From assembly GCA_963752565.1 (NCBI GenBank), contig CAVVZC010000004.1, forward strand, positions 20,571 through 84,570: 64,000 bases of DNA, given 5' to 3'. This DNA is from UBA11574 sp963752565 (GTDB lineage: Bacteria > Desulfobacterota > Desulfobacteria > Desulfobacterales > UBA11574). A program made the translations under genes and the position numbers. The notes beneath the pieces are model-generated. The model searched no databases and was not told the DNA's origin. It saw nothing but the letters and a program-made list of their open reading frames with translations. This document shows, one piece after another, positions 8,350 to 17,658 of the stretch (its first letter is position 1; every line of letters begins with the position of its first letter).

Positions 8350-9777
8350 TTATGCATCCGGTTTGACGGATCGGGGAAGTTTGACCTGGTGTTTTTTCAT
8401 TAGTGTCTGGAAGTTGGTTCTTTGAAGCCCCACTTTCTGGGCAGCACGGGTGACATTCCAGTCGTTTTTTATCAATGCATTCATCACGAAATTCTTCTCG
8501 ACCTTAAGTACCGCTTTCAGCCGAATTTCTTTTTTGACGCGTTTAAGTTCATCATTGGTTTCAGGAACATAATCGATCAATTCTTCAATATCCGCCATCT
8601 CTCCCAAAAGCGGAAGTTCTTTAGGGCTTATTTTGTCTTTTTCGCACAAAATAACCGCCCGCTCGATGATATTTCTCAGTTGCCTGACGTTTCCAGGCCA
8701 ATCATATGCCGTCAAACGTGCCACTGTCTCATCATCAAACCCGATGATTTTTTTACCGAATTCAAGACAAAAATGTTGTAGAAAATGATAGGAAATGGGC
8801 AAAATATCGCTCTTTCTTTCTCTTAAAGGGGGGATAATGATCGGATACACAAAAATTCGATAATAAAAATCTTGCCTGAAAGAACCCGCTTTGACCATTT
8901 CTTCAAGATTTTGATTGGTGGCAAAAACCAATCGGACATCCACTTTTCGGGTCTTGGTGCTCCCTAAGGGCAGGAACTCTCGATTCTCTAAAAACCTTAA
9001 CAATTTGGCCTGAACACCCAGGCTGATATTGCTGATTTCGTCCAGAAACACGGTGCCGCCGTTTGCCAGTTTGAAGATACCGTCCTTGTCATTGTGCGCG
9101 TCCGTGAACGCGCCTTTGGTATAACCGAAAAGCTCGCTTTCCAATAGGGTATCTGACAAGGTTCCGCAATCTACAGCAAAAAATACGTCGCTGTTTCTGT
9201 GGCTATTAGCATGGATCGCCCTTGAGATCAGTTCTTTGCCGGTTCCACTTTCCCCGTAAACAAGGACTGTTGAATCGGTGGGGGCAACTTTTTGAACCAT
9301 GGAAATGACCTTTTTAATTTTCGGGCTTTCTCCGATGAGTTGATGGGAAAACGATTTTCTGCGCTTTTTCTGCTCCAAAAATTTTCGATTCTGAAGCAGC
9401 ATCTCTCTTTGAATCAAGGCTTGTCGGACAACCGCACGCAGTTCGTGCGGCGTAAACGGCTTGGGAAGGTAGTCAAAGGCGCCCATCTTCATGACTTCGA
9501 CGGCCGAAGAAACGGTGGCATAGCCGGTGATAACGATAACCATGGTTTCCGAATAAGACGCTTTCAATCGTCGGAGAACTTCCATACCTCCCACATTACT
9601 CATTTTTAGATCAGTGACCACCACATCGAACACGGTTTCATCCATCATGTTTAATGCGTCATATCCATTGAGGGCATACCGGACGTCATAATCCATTTTA
9701 GAGAGTATTTTGATGCAGTTTCGGCAAATCGCAGGCTCATCATCAATGATGAGGATAAGGGGATTATGGGTGGTCAT
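8350..9777 (-). CDS. NtrC-family sigma-54-dependent response regulator
   Basis: 475 residues from ATG 9777 (MTTHNPLILIIDDEP), with AAGGAA before it. Domains: receiver (1-120, D56 in VVTDLKMS), AAA+ sigma-54 activator (about 145-375) with Walker A GESGTGKE and Walker B-type GGTVFLDEI, and a C-terminal Fis-type helix-turn-helix (VTRAAQKVGLQRTNFQ). The sigma-54 contact loop reads GAFTDA instead of GAFTGA, a variant seen in some activators. The start overlaps the end of the preceding kinase gene by 14 nt, so the two are translationally linked. It is the likely activator of the sigma-54 promoter at 8021-8040. Confidence 0.93.
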   Translation of the reverse strand: MTTHNPLILIIDDEPAICRNCIKILSKMDYDVRYALNGYDALNMMDETVFDVVVTDLKMSNVGGMEVLRRLKASYSETMVIVITGYATVSSAVEVMKMGAFDYLPKPFTPHELRAVVRQALIQREMLLQNRKFLEQKKRRKSFSHQLIGESPKIKKVISMVQKVAPTDSTVLVYGESGTGKELISRAIHANSHRNSDVFFAVDCGTLSDTLLESELFGYTKGAFTDAHNDKDGIFKLANGGTVFLDEISNISLGVQAKLLRFLENREFLPLGSTKTRKVDVRLVFATNQNLEEMVKAGSFRQDFYYRIFVYPIIIPPLRERKSDILPISYHFLQHFCLEFGKKIIGFDDETVARLTAYDWPGNVRQLRNIIERAVILCEKDKISPKELPLLGEMADIEELIDYVPETNDELKRVKKEIRLKAVLKVEKNFVMNALIKNDWNVTRAAQKVGLQRTNFQTLMKKHQVKLPRSVKPDA

Positions 9778-11239
9778 TTTGATTTCCTTGGTTGCGTGGG
9801 AGTCTGATGGTAAACGTCGCACCCTGACCCGGCCGGCTCTGAACACGGATGTCCCCGCCGTGCCGTCCGATGATGCCGTGTGTAATGGCCAAACCAAGAC
9901 CGGTTCCGATTTCCCGGGTGGTAAAAAAAGGTTCAAAAATATTATCCACAACCTCGGTCGCAATTCCTTTTCCGGTATCGCTCACTTGTACGTTTACAAC
10001 TTGATTGTCCGGAGAAAAGGCTGTTGAAACTGTAATTGTTCCGCCGGGATCAGTGGCATCGGTGGCATTGAGGATAAGATTGATGAGCGCCTGTTGAATC
10101 TGTTCTTTATCCAGCAGCAATTTTGGAACTTTTTCGGAAAGCGCCTTTAAAATTTGTACATCCTTGAATTCAGCCTGTTTGTGGGTTAGCTGGATACATT
10201 CAGTAATGATGTCGTTAATGTTGTGATGCTTTTTGGCCGGCTTTGTCTGACGGGCAAAATCGAGAAGACTGGCAACAATCTTGCGGCAGCGAAGCGTTTC
10301 ATTGGTGATGGTCCCCAACTCCTCGTACATGGGATTGTCCGGATCAATATCCTCCTGGATCAACATGGCTGTTGTCAGGATGGTGGTCAGCGGATTGTTA
10401 ATTTCGTGAGCAACACCGGCGGACAGCCGGCCGATGGATGCCAGTTTGTCCTGCTGCATCATCGCCTGGCGGGTATTGATATCCGCCGTAATATCCCGGG
10501 AAAGCTCGATGGCACCGATTATCTCACCGTTTTCTAAAAGCGGGTACGCGGAGATTGAATAATAGACATTCTTATTATCCTTGTCTTTGTGGATATGGGT
10601 TTCCGTTGTCGGCTTCCGGGACATAAGTGTTTCCTCAAGGGGACATTTATGATCTTCACCGGAACATGGAACCGACAGCCTGTGGGTAATTTCATAGCAG
10701 TATCGACCAACAGCTTCTTTTCGCTCTAAGCCCAATTTGTTAAGAAGGGTTTCGTTGATATCCAGAATCCGGTAGTCGGACCCGATGATCATCACATCTT
10801 CTTGAATCAGTTCATTGATGAAAAGATCATACATGGCTCTGTTACGGTCATACTCCTTTAATTTTTGCCGCATTGAAATTTTTTCAAAGGCCCTTATAAG
10901 CGCCATTTCCAGTGCGTCATCGTTAATCGGTTTTGTAATAAAATCAGTTGCTTCATGCTTTAGGCTTTTTATGGCAAGATCCAAATCTCCGTGGCCGGTC
11001 AGCATAATGACTTCTGTTTCCGGCCTTTTACTTTTGATTTTTCGGAGCAGCTCGATGCCGTCGATGCCGGGCATTTTGATATCGGTAATCACCACCGAAA
11101 TATCCTCATCATTCAAAATATTGAGAGCTTGTGTGCCATTTTCAGCGGTCAGAACGTTATACCCGGTATCGGACAACGAAATATCCAAAACTTCCCGAAG
11201 ATCGGCTTCATCATCTACCAGTAATATTGTTTTTTTCAT
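9764..11239 (-). CDS. REC-PAS-histidine kinase (phosphorelay kinase)
   Basis: 491 residues. An N-terminal receiver (D53 in VITDIKMPG) is followed by a PAS domain (about 150-260) containing cysteines in RYCYEITHR..PCSGEDHKCPLEE, then HisKA (SAGVAHEINNPL, H in HEINNP) and HATPase_c (N box LILNATDA, G1 DTGKGI, TGLGLAI). There is no membrane segment, so it is cytoplasmic. It overlaps the upstream kinase gene by 4 nt (ATGA) and the downstream NtrC gene by 14 nt, forming a three-gene operon. The receiver probably takes phosphate from the membrane kinase or tunes its own kinase activity. The PAS cysteines may sense redox state or bind a cofactor; this is inference. Confidence 0.92.
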   Translation of the reverse strand: MKKTILLVDDEADLREVLDISLSDTGYNVLTAENGTQALNILNDEDISVVITDIKMPGIDGIELLRKIKSKRPETEVIMLTGHGDLDLAIKSLKHEATDFITKPINDDALEMALIRAFEKISMRQKLKEYDRNRAMYDLFINELIQEDVMIIGSDYRILDINETLLNKLGLERKEAVGRYCYEITHRLSVPCSGEDHKCPLEETLMSRKPTTETHIHKDKDNKNVYYSISAYPLLENGEIIGAIELSRDITADINTRQAMMQQDKLASIGRLSAGVAHEINNPLTTILTTAMLIQEDIDPDNPMYEELGTITNETLRCRKIVASLLDFARQTKPAKKHHNINDIITECIQLTHKQAEFKDVQILKALSEKVPKLLLDKEQIQQALINLILNATDATDPGGTITVSTAFSPDNQVVNVQVSDTGKGIATEVVDNIFEPFFTTREIGTGLGLAITHGIIGRHGGDIRVQSRPGQGATFTIRLPRNQGNQNDHP

Positions 11240-13515
11240 TGTGTTGAATCCTTTGCAGGAAAAATTAACCTGAAACAGGTCTCTTTTTTTTCGTTCATGG
11301 CTGCGTTAATGTCTCCATGGCAATCTTTGATAATTCCGTAGCTTATTGAAAGGCCGAGGCCGGTCCCTTTTCCAACTTCCTTGGTGGTAAAAAAAGGCTC
11401 GAATATTTTATCGGCGATGGCTTCTGAAATCCCTATACCGGTATCCCTGACTTCAACTATCACCATTTTTTCCTCTAATTTCGTTTTAAGTGTAATCTTT
11501 TTCATACCCATTGCAGACTCTGGAGACCACGACTTTTCATCTATGGCATCTCTGGCATTCAAAAGAAGGTTGATGAACACCTGCTCCAAACGGCTGGGAT
11601 CTGCCATTATGGTCGGCAAATTTTGATCGATATCCCAAACCACATCAATGCCTCTCACTTTGAGCTGTTGACTGAAAATATCAAAGGCTCTTTTCAGCAC
11701 GTCATTGACCTGCACCTCAGCCAACACCACGTCCGATTTTCTGGCGAACTGCCTCATATGACGGATAATGTTTGCGCTGCGATTCACATTGCGGTCTATC
11801 TTTTCAATCATGGTATAAAGGTCTTTGTCTTCGATGACTTCATTACTGTTTATTTTTTTTAAGCAAAAACTGCTGGCCGTTTTTATGACCGAAAGCGGCT
11901 GGTTCAATTCGTGGGCAATACCGGTGGCCATTTCTCCTAACGTCGCCATCTTGCCGGCATGGATGAGTTGTTGTTCGGCTTCAAGCCGTTTGGTGATATC
12001 GCTGGTGGTAACCAGAAGCACTTTTTGCCCCAAGTACTCTGACGGCGAAATTCGGATGGCGACAAAAAACTTTCTACCGTCTTTGTCGACATGCTTCACC
12101 TGCTTGGTGTAGGCAGATGTTATTATTTTGAAGGCATAATGATCTTTTTCTTCGTCCAGAAACAAATCCAAAAAAGATCTATGGATGATCTCATCCTTTT
12201 CATATCCGTAAATACCTTTTACGCTTTTATTGCAATCGAGTATTTCTAGAGTATTTACATCCAGGACAAAAACCGGGTTCGGTATGTTGTTGAAAATGGC
12301 GTAATATTTTCTTTCCGATTTTTCAAGCCTCTCTTCAAGCTGCTTCATACGGGTAATATCGAGGCACACTTCCATGACCGAAACGACATTCCCCTGTGCA
12401 TCCTGAATCGGTGAAGTTCTGGAAAGCCAGTACGTTAAATTGCCGTTCTTATCCACACCGGTTTCCTGACCGTAATGCGATTGTCCGTCTTTGAATGTCT
12501 TTTCTACCGGACAGATCTCGCATTTTTCCTCACGCTGCTTATACACTCGAAAACAGAAATCTCCGGGGGTTGGATTAAACGTTTCTTCAAATTCTTTGTT
12601 GTAACTGACAAGCTGATAGTTTCGGTCCTGAATGGTGATCAAACAGGGCACGAGTTCAAAGAGATTCTGGTATTCATCTCTTTGTTTTTTAAGTTGAGCC
12701 TGCTTTGAGGCAATTCTTTTGCCCATCTTGTTAATGGCCACAAACAGTTGCCCCATTTCGTCGTTTTGATTAATGTCGATATTGCTTAAATACTCGCCCC
12801 TGGCAATGAGGTTGCTGGCATCAATCAGCTTTTTTATGGGCTGATTGACAAATTTCAACACACAAAAAAAAATAATGGCGGAGGTTACCGTAAAAGCAAA
12901 AACCGCCAGAGCAATGATTCCGTTTTTAAGAAACGCGATATCGTTATCGGTCTGTTCAAGGGAGACAACCACATCCAGCGCTCCCAGTATTTTTTTATCT
13001 TTGGGATGCACATGGCAGGAATCGGACGAACAGCCGGTTTCATTTCGAATCGGGCTGATAATCCCGAGAAGATGATGACCCTGAGAAGAATAAAAAGTTC
13101 TGGTTTTTTGTGACAAATCGAGCTCGGCCAGAGGCGGTTCTTTCCGGTGGCAGACATCGCAGGCCTCTGCTTTTATATTGGTCGTCAGGTCGAGTTCCAA
13201 GGGGCGGTTCGAGAATTTTATTTGTCCTTTTTTGTTATATATCCGAATCGTATCGATTTCTTTCTGTTTGCTGATATTGTTAATGATTTGGTTGATGTCT
13301 TCTCTTGAATTCAGCATCATGGCATAATGGGCACCAAGAATAATGGTATTGCTTAACCTGTCGGTTCCCACCATAATATCTTTCATGATCTTTTTGTTCT
13401 GATATTTAATATTAAAATAGGCCCATGTGGATATGGTCAAAAGCAATGTCAGACCCACGGATAGAATCAGCTTTGAAACCAGATTGAAACGAAGATGTTT
13501 AAATGGTTTGGACAT
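11236..13515 (-). CDS. Membrane histidine kinase with periplasmic c-type haem sites
   Basis: 759 residues. TM1 is at about 12-34 and TM2 at about 198-221. Between them is a periplasmic sensor domain with a CxxCH haem site (CDVCH, 119-123) and a CX4CH site (CSSDSCH, 162-168). After TM2 come HAMP, two PAS domains (the first with CEICP cysteines), HisKA (GIAHELNQPLSVIK) and HATPase_c (NLLLNARDAI, DTGIGI, GTGLGLSI). The haem sites point to sensing of redox potential or a small ligand in the periplasm. It is the first gene of the kinase-kinase-NtrC operon. The CX4CH spacing matches haem sites of class III cytochromes in this group. Confidence 0.92.
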   Translation of the reverse strand: MSKPFKHLRFNLVSKLILSVGLTLLLTISTWAYFNIKYQNKKIMKDIMVGTDRLSNTIILGAHYAMMLNSREDINQIINNISKQKEIDTIRIYNKKGQIKFSNRPLELDLTTNIKAEACDVCHRKEPPLAELDLSQKTRTFYSSQGHHLLGIISPIRNETGCSSDSCHVHPKDKKILGALDVVVSLEQTDNDIAFLKNGIIALAVFAFTVTSAIIFFCVLKFVNQPIKKLIDASNLIARGEYLSNIDINQNDEMGQLFVAINKMGKRIASKQAQLKKQRDEYQNLFELVPCLITIQDRNYQLVSYNKEFEETFNPTPGDFCFRVYKQREEKCEICPVEKTFKDGQSHYGQETGVDKNGNLTYWLSRTSPIQDAQGNVVSVMEVCLDITRMKQLEERLEKSERKYYAIFNNIPNPVFVLDVNTLEILDCNKSVKGIYGYEKDEIIHRSFLDLFLDEEKDHYAFKIITSAYTKQVKHVDKDGRKFFVAIRISPSEYLGQKVLLVTTSDITKRLEAEQQLIHAGKMATLGEMATGIAHELNQPLSVIKTASSFCLKKINSNEVIEDKDLYTMIEKIDRNVNRSANIIRHMRQFARKSDVVLAEVQVNDVLKRAFDIFSQQLKVRGIDVVWDIDQNLPTIMADPSRLEQVFINLLLNARDAIDEKSWSPESAMGMKKITLKTKLEEKMVIVEVRDTGIGISEAIADKIFEPFFTTKEVGKGTGLGLSISYGIIKDCHGDINAAMNEKKETCFRLIFPAKDSTQ

Positions 13516-13648
13516 GGTTTAACTTTTCACTTAAAAATTTACCCGACCGGCTGCGCTTTATTGGCGTTAAGGTAAGTTTAGGATTCGAAACTTTTGTAAT
13601 TAGTAGCATTACCTCATTTATTTTTCAACAGTCGCTCTTTGATGCCGT

Positions 13649-14581
13649 CTAAATATTTTTTCCAATAGGAAGCGATGGTATGGGTTTCTTTTGTTTAATA
13701 TGGATCATCAGGATGCCGGCAACGATCAACAGCATGGCGATAAGGATATTAACGGTTAAGGGCTCTCCCAAGATCAGTCCGCCCAGCAAGACGCCGGTGA
13801 TGGGCATAATAAAGATAAAAGAATGCAACGCCACAGCGCCGTATCTTTGCAGCAAACTGTTCCAGACCACAAAGCCAAAGGATGCCGTAACTAAACTCTG
13901 ATACACCATGGCACCGATAATTTTAGAATCGATAAAAGCGATCATATGATGATCCCACAGAACACCTTCCAAAAAAAAGAACGGAACCGAAAATATCATT
14001 GGAAATAGGGCTATTTGGAACGGCTTGAACGCGGAAATAATCCGTTTTGTATAGACTGCATTACAGGACCAGAGAAAGGCGGCCGCAAGGATCATCACAT
14101 CCCCGACCTCAAAATCGCTTGCAACCCCTTTTTTCTCCAAAAACACAAACGCAACCCCGGCAAATCCCAGTAGGATACCCATGATTTTTCGTTTGGTAAT
14201 CCGATCTCCGGGAATAAAAAAATGTGCAAGAAACAGTGTAAAAAAAGGTTGAAAATTGACGATCAAAGTTCCACGGGAAGCATTACTTTTGCTGAGCCCG
14301 AGGTAGAAAAGGGATAATTGGGCAGTAAAAACAATAGCGATTATAATCAGCTGAAAAACCTGCTCTTTTTTAATTTCAAAAGATCGTCTGGTTATTCTAG
14401 CCCATAAAAAAATTGCCACCGAGGCGATGCCGAATCTGATGCCTGCCGTGGTAAACACACCCAAACCTTCAAGACTGATTTTAATGGCCACGGCATTGGC
14501 TCCGAAGAGCATGCATATAAACACCGTAAAGGAGGCAGCCAAAAAGGAGAAGTCTTTATTTTGTGGCGCATCGTCGATCAT
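13649..14581 (-). CDS. EamA/DMT-family transporter
   Basis: About 310 residues with ten hydrophobic helices in two EamA repeats. The first begins LFGANAVAIKISLEGLG, and the second has GDVMILAAAFLWSCNAVYTKR. The drug/metabolite transporter superfamily exports amino acids, metabolites or drugs; the substrate cannot be read from sequence. The start is taken at ATG 14581, which shares its A with the stop of the upstream gene remnant (TGATG), so it was probably once coupled to that gene. Confidence 0.85.
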   Translation of the reverse strand: MIDDAPQNKDFSFLAASFTVFICMLFGANAVAIKISLEGLGVFTTAGIRFGIASVAIFLWARITRRSFEIKKEQVFQLIIIAIVFTAQLSLFYLGLSKSNASRGTLIVNFQPFFTLFLAHFFIPGDRITKRKIMGILLGFAGVAFVFLEKKGVASDFEVGDVMILAAAFLWSCNAVYTKRIISAFKPFQIALFPMIFSVPFFFLEGVLWDHHMIAFIDSKIIGAMVYQSLVTASFGFVVWNSLLQRYGAVALHSFIFIMPITGVLLGGLILGEPLTVNILIAMLLIVAGILMIHIKQKKPIPSLPIGKNI

Positions 14582-14847
14582 CAATCTGCCTCTATTCTAA
14601 TCGTTTCACCCGGATGGGGTACAATTGCCGGAGAGCCTTCATGCTGCAAATGATTTGCAAATGCAAGGGACTGATTCTCCTCGTCGTTCACTACGGTGAT
14701 TTTTTTGATTTTCAAATTCGATTCTTTGAGAAAACAAAGCATCTCGTTCTTATCGCCATGTGCGGAAAAGCCGTCCAGTTTTTCGACATGGGCTTTTAGT
14801 GGATATGTTTTGTTTAAAAATTTTAATTCAAATTCCCCATCTCTTTT
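14581..14847 (-). pseudogene. C-terminal remnant of a beta-CASP metallo-beta-lactamase RNA nuclease
   Basis: A frame of about 88 codons after an in-frame TAA at 14848 reads KTYPLKAHVEKLDGFSAHGD, then KNEMLCFLKESNLKIKKIT and ends in VPHPGETIRIEAD. That is the RMMBL end of zinc-dependent RNA-processing exonucleases (normally about 460 residues): the GFSAHxD motif and the closing VPxPGE are diagnostic. The catalytic HxHxDH part is missing, replaced by the end of the M48 peptidase gene only 7 nt away. There is no start codon in a sensible place. This is a deletion remnant. Confidence 0.75.
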
Positions 14848-14854
14848 TTATTTT

Positions 14855-15673
14855 TTATTGTTGAGTGATTTTTGGAAGGGGTTTTTTCCCTGACAGCCTG
14901 AATTCTCTATTTCGAATTATTTTGTTAAGATCGGCAATTCGCTTCAGATTCTCCGGATGCGATGCAAAGTAATGTCCGATGGTTCCCGGGTCCTGTTCCT
15001 TGGGAAGCCTTTTAAAGAAATCGGTTGCACCGGCGACGTTGCCATAAGCGCAATTTAATAGTTCGAGTGCAAATTTGTCTGCACGGGTTTCCTGTTTTCG
15101 GGAAAAGCTCAATTCCGTAATATTCAAAGCCTGGGCCAGCATTTGGCTGATATTACTGTCTGTGCCGAATAAAAAGGTTGAGATTGTTATGAACACAAAG
15201 GCCCTTCCCACCCCACGAAGATGATCCCGGTTGGCATAATGGCCCATCTCGTGCGCAAAAGCAAATGCCAGCTCGTTTTCAGAGGTTATCTTGTCCAAAA
15301 GTCCTGTAAATACAATAATATGACCACCTGGAAGGGCCAATGCATTGATCGATGAAGCTTTTCGAACATGAACTTTGAACGGGTAAGGCAGTTTCGTGCA
15401 ACGATTCTGAAGGTCCTCCACGAGTGATTGGGCATAGCCCCCCCATTCCGAATCGATATCCTCAGCATTTACGTATCGAATAAAGAGTTCCGACATTTTC
15501 GTTTCAAGGTCGGTTGAAATCCGTGGCACAATCAGATCTACCGCAAATCCAAGTAGCACATAGATTGCAATGACAATACCGAGCAAAGAGAGGATGAGGA
15601 CAAAAAATTCTCGTAGCAGAGAGGTGGGCGTCACATTGACATTCGATTTCGGTAACCGGGGCGTATACTTCAT
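14855..15673 (-). CDS. M48-family membrane-anchored metallopeptidase
   Basis: 272 residues. One N-terminal membrane helix (FFVLILSLLGIVIAIYVLLGF, about 25-48) is followed by a peptidase domain with the zinc motif HEMGHYANRDH (about 140-150) and a downstream metal-binding Glu in TRADKFALELL. This is the M48 family (HtpX/BepA/Oma1 relatives), typically acting on envelope or membrane proteins. SYFASHPENLKRI-type text (HYFASHPENLKRI) matches the BepA/LoiP-like subgroup. There is no lipobox. The downstream neighbour is the nuclease remnant. Confidence 0.88.
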   Translation of the reverse strand: MKYTPRLPKSNVNVTPTSLLREFFVLILSLLGIVIAIYVLLGFAVDLIVPRISTDLETKMSELFIRYVNAEDIDSEWGGYAQSLVEDLQNRCTKLPYPFKVHVRKASSINALALPGGHIIVFTGLLDKITSENELAFAFAHEMGHYANRDHLRGVGRAFVFITISTFLFGTDSNISQMLAQALNITELSFSRKQETRADKFALELLNCAYGNVAGATDFFKRLPKEQDPGTIGHYFASHPENLKRIADLNKIIRNREFRLSGKKPLPKITQQ

Positions 15674-15686
15674 CTACTGATCCACA

Positions 15687-15959
15687 CCTAAACTGAGCGT
15701 TTCAAATTGTTACACAATACTAAAAAGATAATAAATTTTTAACACTTTAACACACTACACGTTTCGTGAAGGCAGGACAAATAACCACCCATTAGGTGTC
15801 TATATATTACAAAAATAGTCACGATTTGAAATCCTCCGGACTTGCCGAGTTTATCCCGCCTTTGGCGGGACTGCGTTATGAGACATTTGCAGTAGCAGAA
15901 TACGGCTGCATGTCTCATGCCTTGTATCCCCGGCAAACTCAACAATCGCTCAATTTAGG
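15687..15959. repeat. Terminal-inverted-repeat element, copy A
   Basis: Bounded by CCTAAACTGAGCG (15687) and the complement of CCTAAATTGAGCG (15947-15959). The core at about 15842-15927 (TTGCCGAGTTTATCCCGCC and following) is nearly identical to copy B at 18758. Its right-hand TAA is the stop codon of the YbjQ-like gene that ends at 15955. No open frame of its own; the remaining part (15700-15840) shows no other feature. Confidence 0.75.
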
Positions 15960-16401
15960 CTACAGTCAGGGAAGTTCCGTATGCGATGGCCTCTAAACAT
16001 CCCACGCCCTTTTTATTGGCATTTCGGCCAATGGTGGATGTTTCGATGCGAATATTGACAATGATATTTGAATCACCTGCCATTTCCTTCATGCGAAGGA
16101 GCGCTTCCCGTCGCGCGCGGTCAATGAGGCTTTCGTATGACTTGACGGTACCGCCAAAGATATTTCGAAGTGATGCTGTGAATCGTTTAAAATAATCGAT
16201 GGAAATGACGGCACTGCCGTACACCAATTCAGCAGATTTGATCTTATGATCAGGATAGTCGACAGATTTCATGGTCACGGCAGGCAAATTAATGAACATT
16301 TTTTCACGATGATGGATGGAACGGTAATGATATCGTTCTGCAATAGTACCCGCAAGATAACCGACTGCGATCAGAGTTATGAAAAACAATAAATTATACA
16401 C
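15955..16401 (-). CDS. Membrane-anchored YbjQ-domain protein
   Basis: 148 residues starting at GTG 16401, with AAGGAG 7 nt upstream (the longer in-frame ATGs overlap the gene before and lack a site). An N-terminal membrane helix (YNLLFFITLIAVGYLAG) precedes a YbjQ/DUF74 domain: SAELVYGSAVISIDYFKRF, SYESLIDRARREALLRM, IIVNIRIETSTIG, EAIAYGTSL. YbjQ proteins are small oligomers annotated as possible heavy-metal-binding; the role is unproved. It follows a soluble YbjQ gene by 13 nt, so the two form an operon. Its stop codon lies within repeat copy A. Confidence 0.82.
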   Translation of the reverse strand: MYNLLFFITLIAVGYLAGTIAERYHYRSIHHREKMFINLPAVTMKSVDYPDHKIKSAELVYGSAVISIDYFKRFTASLRNIFGGTVKSYESLIDRARREALLRMKEMAGDSNIIVNIRIETSTIGRNANKKGVGCLEAIAYGTSLTVA

Positions 16402-16414
16402 CGGCAATCTCCTT

Positions 16415-16729
16415 TTACTCCACAAGAACGGCTGTTCCATATGAATATAATTCGGCGGCCCCCTGGGCAACGGAGGAGGTCGAAAATCTCACATTGATGA
16501 TGGCATTGGCACCGAGCTGACGTGCCTGGTCAACCATTCGATCCAATGCTTGCTGACGGGATTCCTGCAATAGCTGTGTGTACCCCTTGAGTTCCCCGCC
16601 CACCAGATTTTTCAGGCCCGCCATTATATCTCTTCCCACATGTTTGGCTCGGATGGTACTTCCGGAGACCAACCCAAAATGTTCTATAATATTTTTACCG
16701 GGAACCGTTTCAATATTGGTGATAATCAT
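16415..16729 (-). CDS. Soluble YbjQ-family protein (DUF74)
   Basis: 104 residues, the normal family length: MIITNIETVPGKNIIEHFGLV, ARHVGRD-like AKHVGRDIMAGLKN, GGELKGYTQLLQESRQQALDRM, ANAIINVRFSTSS. A GGAGG site 4-5 nt before the ATG. The family forms a pentameric ring-like fold annotated as heavy-metal-binding, with no proved function. It is first in a two-gene unit with the membrane-anchored paralogue. Confidence 0.9.
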   Translation of the reverse strand: MIITNIETVPGKNIIEHFGLVSGSTIRAKHVGRDIMAGLKNLVGGELKGYTQLLQESRQQALDRMVDQARQLGANAIINVRFSTSSVAQGAAELYSYGTAVLVE

Positions 16730-17046
16730 TTTTCCTCCATCATTGTCCTGTTATGTCGGGAAAGAGTAAAGCAGCCGACCTGTTTAGAACTAAAGTCCCG
16801 CCCCCGAATATGGCATAAAAGCCTTAAAAGCGGAAAAAATTCTAAATAATCTGACTGCCCGTCAAAAAAAAGCCCTTGCACTCATTTTTTTCATTGAAAT
16901 TTTTTTATTTATTTAGCATAAGTAATTTTTTATTTCAATATGGTCCGTTTCCGGTTAAAAGGGCGGCGGAAAAATTTTTATTGTTCAGCATTACCAGGGT
17001 TCGATTTAACGATAAAAATTCCCGGCCGTCTTGATTAGTACTTTTA

Positions 17047-17076
17047 TTGAAACTTTTGATAAAAAGATCGTATAAA
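17047..17076 (+). promoter_or_regulatory. Sigma-70-type promoter for the cytochrome gene
   Basis: TTGAAA at 17047-17052 and TATAAA at 17071-17076, 18-bp spacer, about 35 nt before the start codon at 17112. Each hexamer differs from consensus at one position. Confidence 0.55.
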
Positions 17077-17111
17077 GCTCAATTTATTGTTTTTTAATGA
17101 GGAGGAAGAGG

Positions 17112-17606
17112 ATGTTCAGAATACGAGTGGCGGTGTTGTGTTTGGTAATTGTTTTTGTTTTTGGAATGGCGCTAAATGTTGCCGGACAGAATGAAAGCGA
17201 TACGGAAGCGGCCGTTGAGGATATGGTTGTTCCCATGGGCGTTATTGTGCTTGAACCCGATCCCTCGATCGAACAAAAGAGATCTCCGGTCGAATTCCAT
17301 CATGCCAAACATTTTAAATATGAATGCCGAACATGCCACCACAAATGGGAAGGAAATACCAAAATCAACAACTGTACAACATCGAATTGTCATGATCTTT
17401 TGAAAGCACCGAAAAAGCCGACAAAATACTTAGCTTATACGGAAGAGGGAATAAAATATTATAAATATGCCTATCACCAAGGCTGCATCGGGTGTCACAA
17501 AGAAATAAAAGTCAAGCAGAAAAAAATGGAAAAGTTATACAAGGCATCGGAAACACAGACAAAAAACGTTCCGATCACTTGCAATGGTTGTCACCCTAAA
17601 GAATAA
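17112..17606 (+). CDS. Tetrahaem class III cytochrome c (cytochrome c3-like)
   Basis: 164 residues from ATG 17112, chosen because AGGAGG ends 6 nt before it. A cleavable signal peptide (about 1-25) is followed by four c-type haem sites in order CRTCH, CTTSNCH (CX4CH), CIGCH and CNGCH, with FHHAKH supplying likely axial histidines. This spacing is typical of cytochrome c3, the periplasmic electron carrier of sulfate reducers between hydrogenases or formate dehydrogenases and membrane complexes. It is longer than the usual mature c3 (about 107-130 residues) because of an extra charged stretch between haems 3 and 4 (KVKQKKMEKLYKASE). Confidence 0.9.
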   Translation: MFRIRVAVLCLVIVFVFGMALNVAGQNESDTEAAVEDMVVPMGVIVLEPDPSIEQKRSPVEFHHAKHFKYECRTCHHKWEGNTKINNCTTSNCHDLLKAPKKPTKYLAYTEEGIKYYKYAYHQGCIGCHKEIKVKQKKMEKLYKASETQTKNVPITCNGCHPKE

Positions 17607-17627
17607 TCTTAGCGGTTTCGACTCACA

Positions 17628-17658
17628 AAGCCCGGCCCAAAGGACCAGGCTTTGTTTC
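17628..17658 (+). terminator. Likely terminator after the cytochrome gene
   Basis: AAAGCCCGGCCC and GGACCAGGCTTT form an imperfect stem 20 nt after the stop codon, followed by a short T-rich stretch. The rest of 17660-17974 shows no gene or clear signal. Confidence 0.5.
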
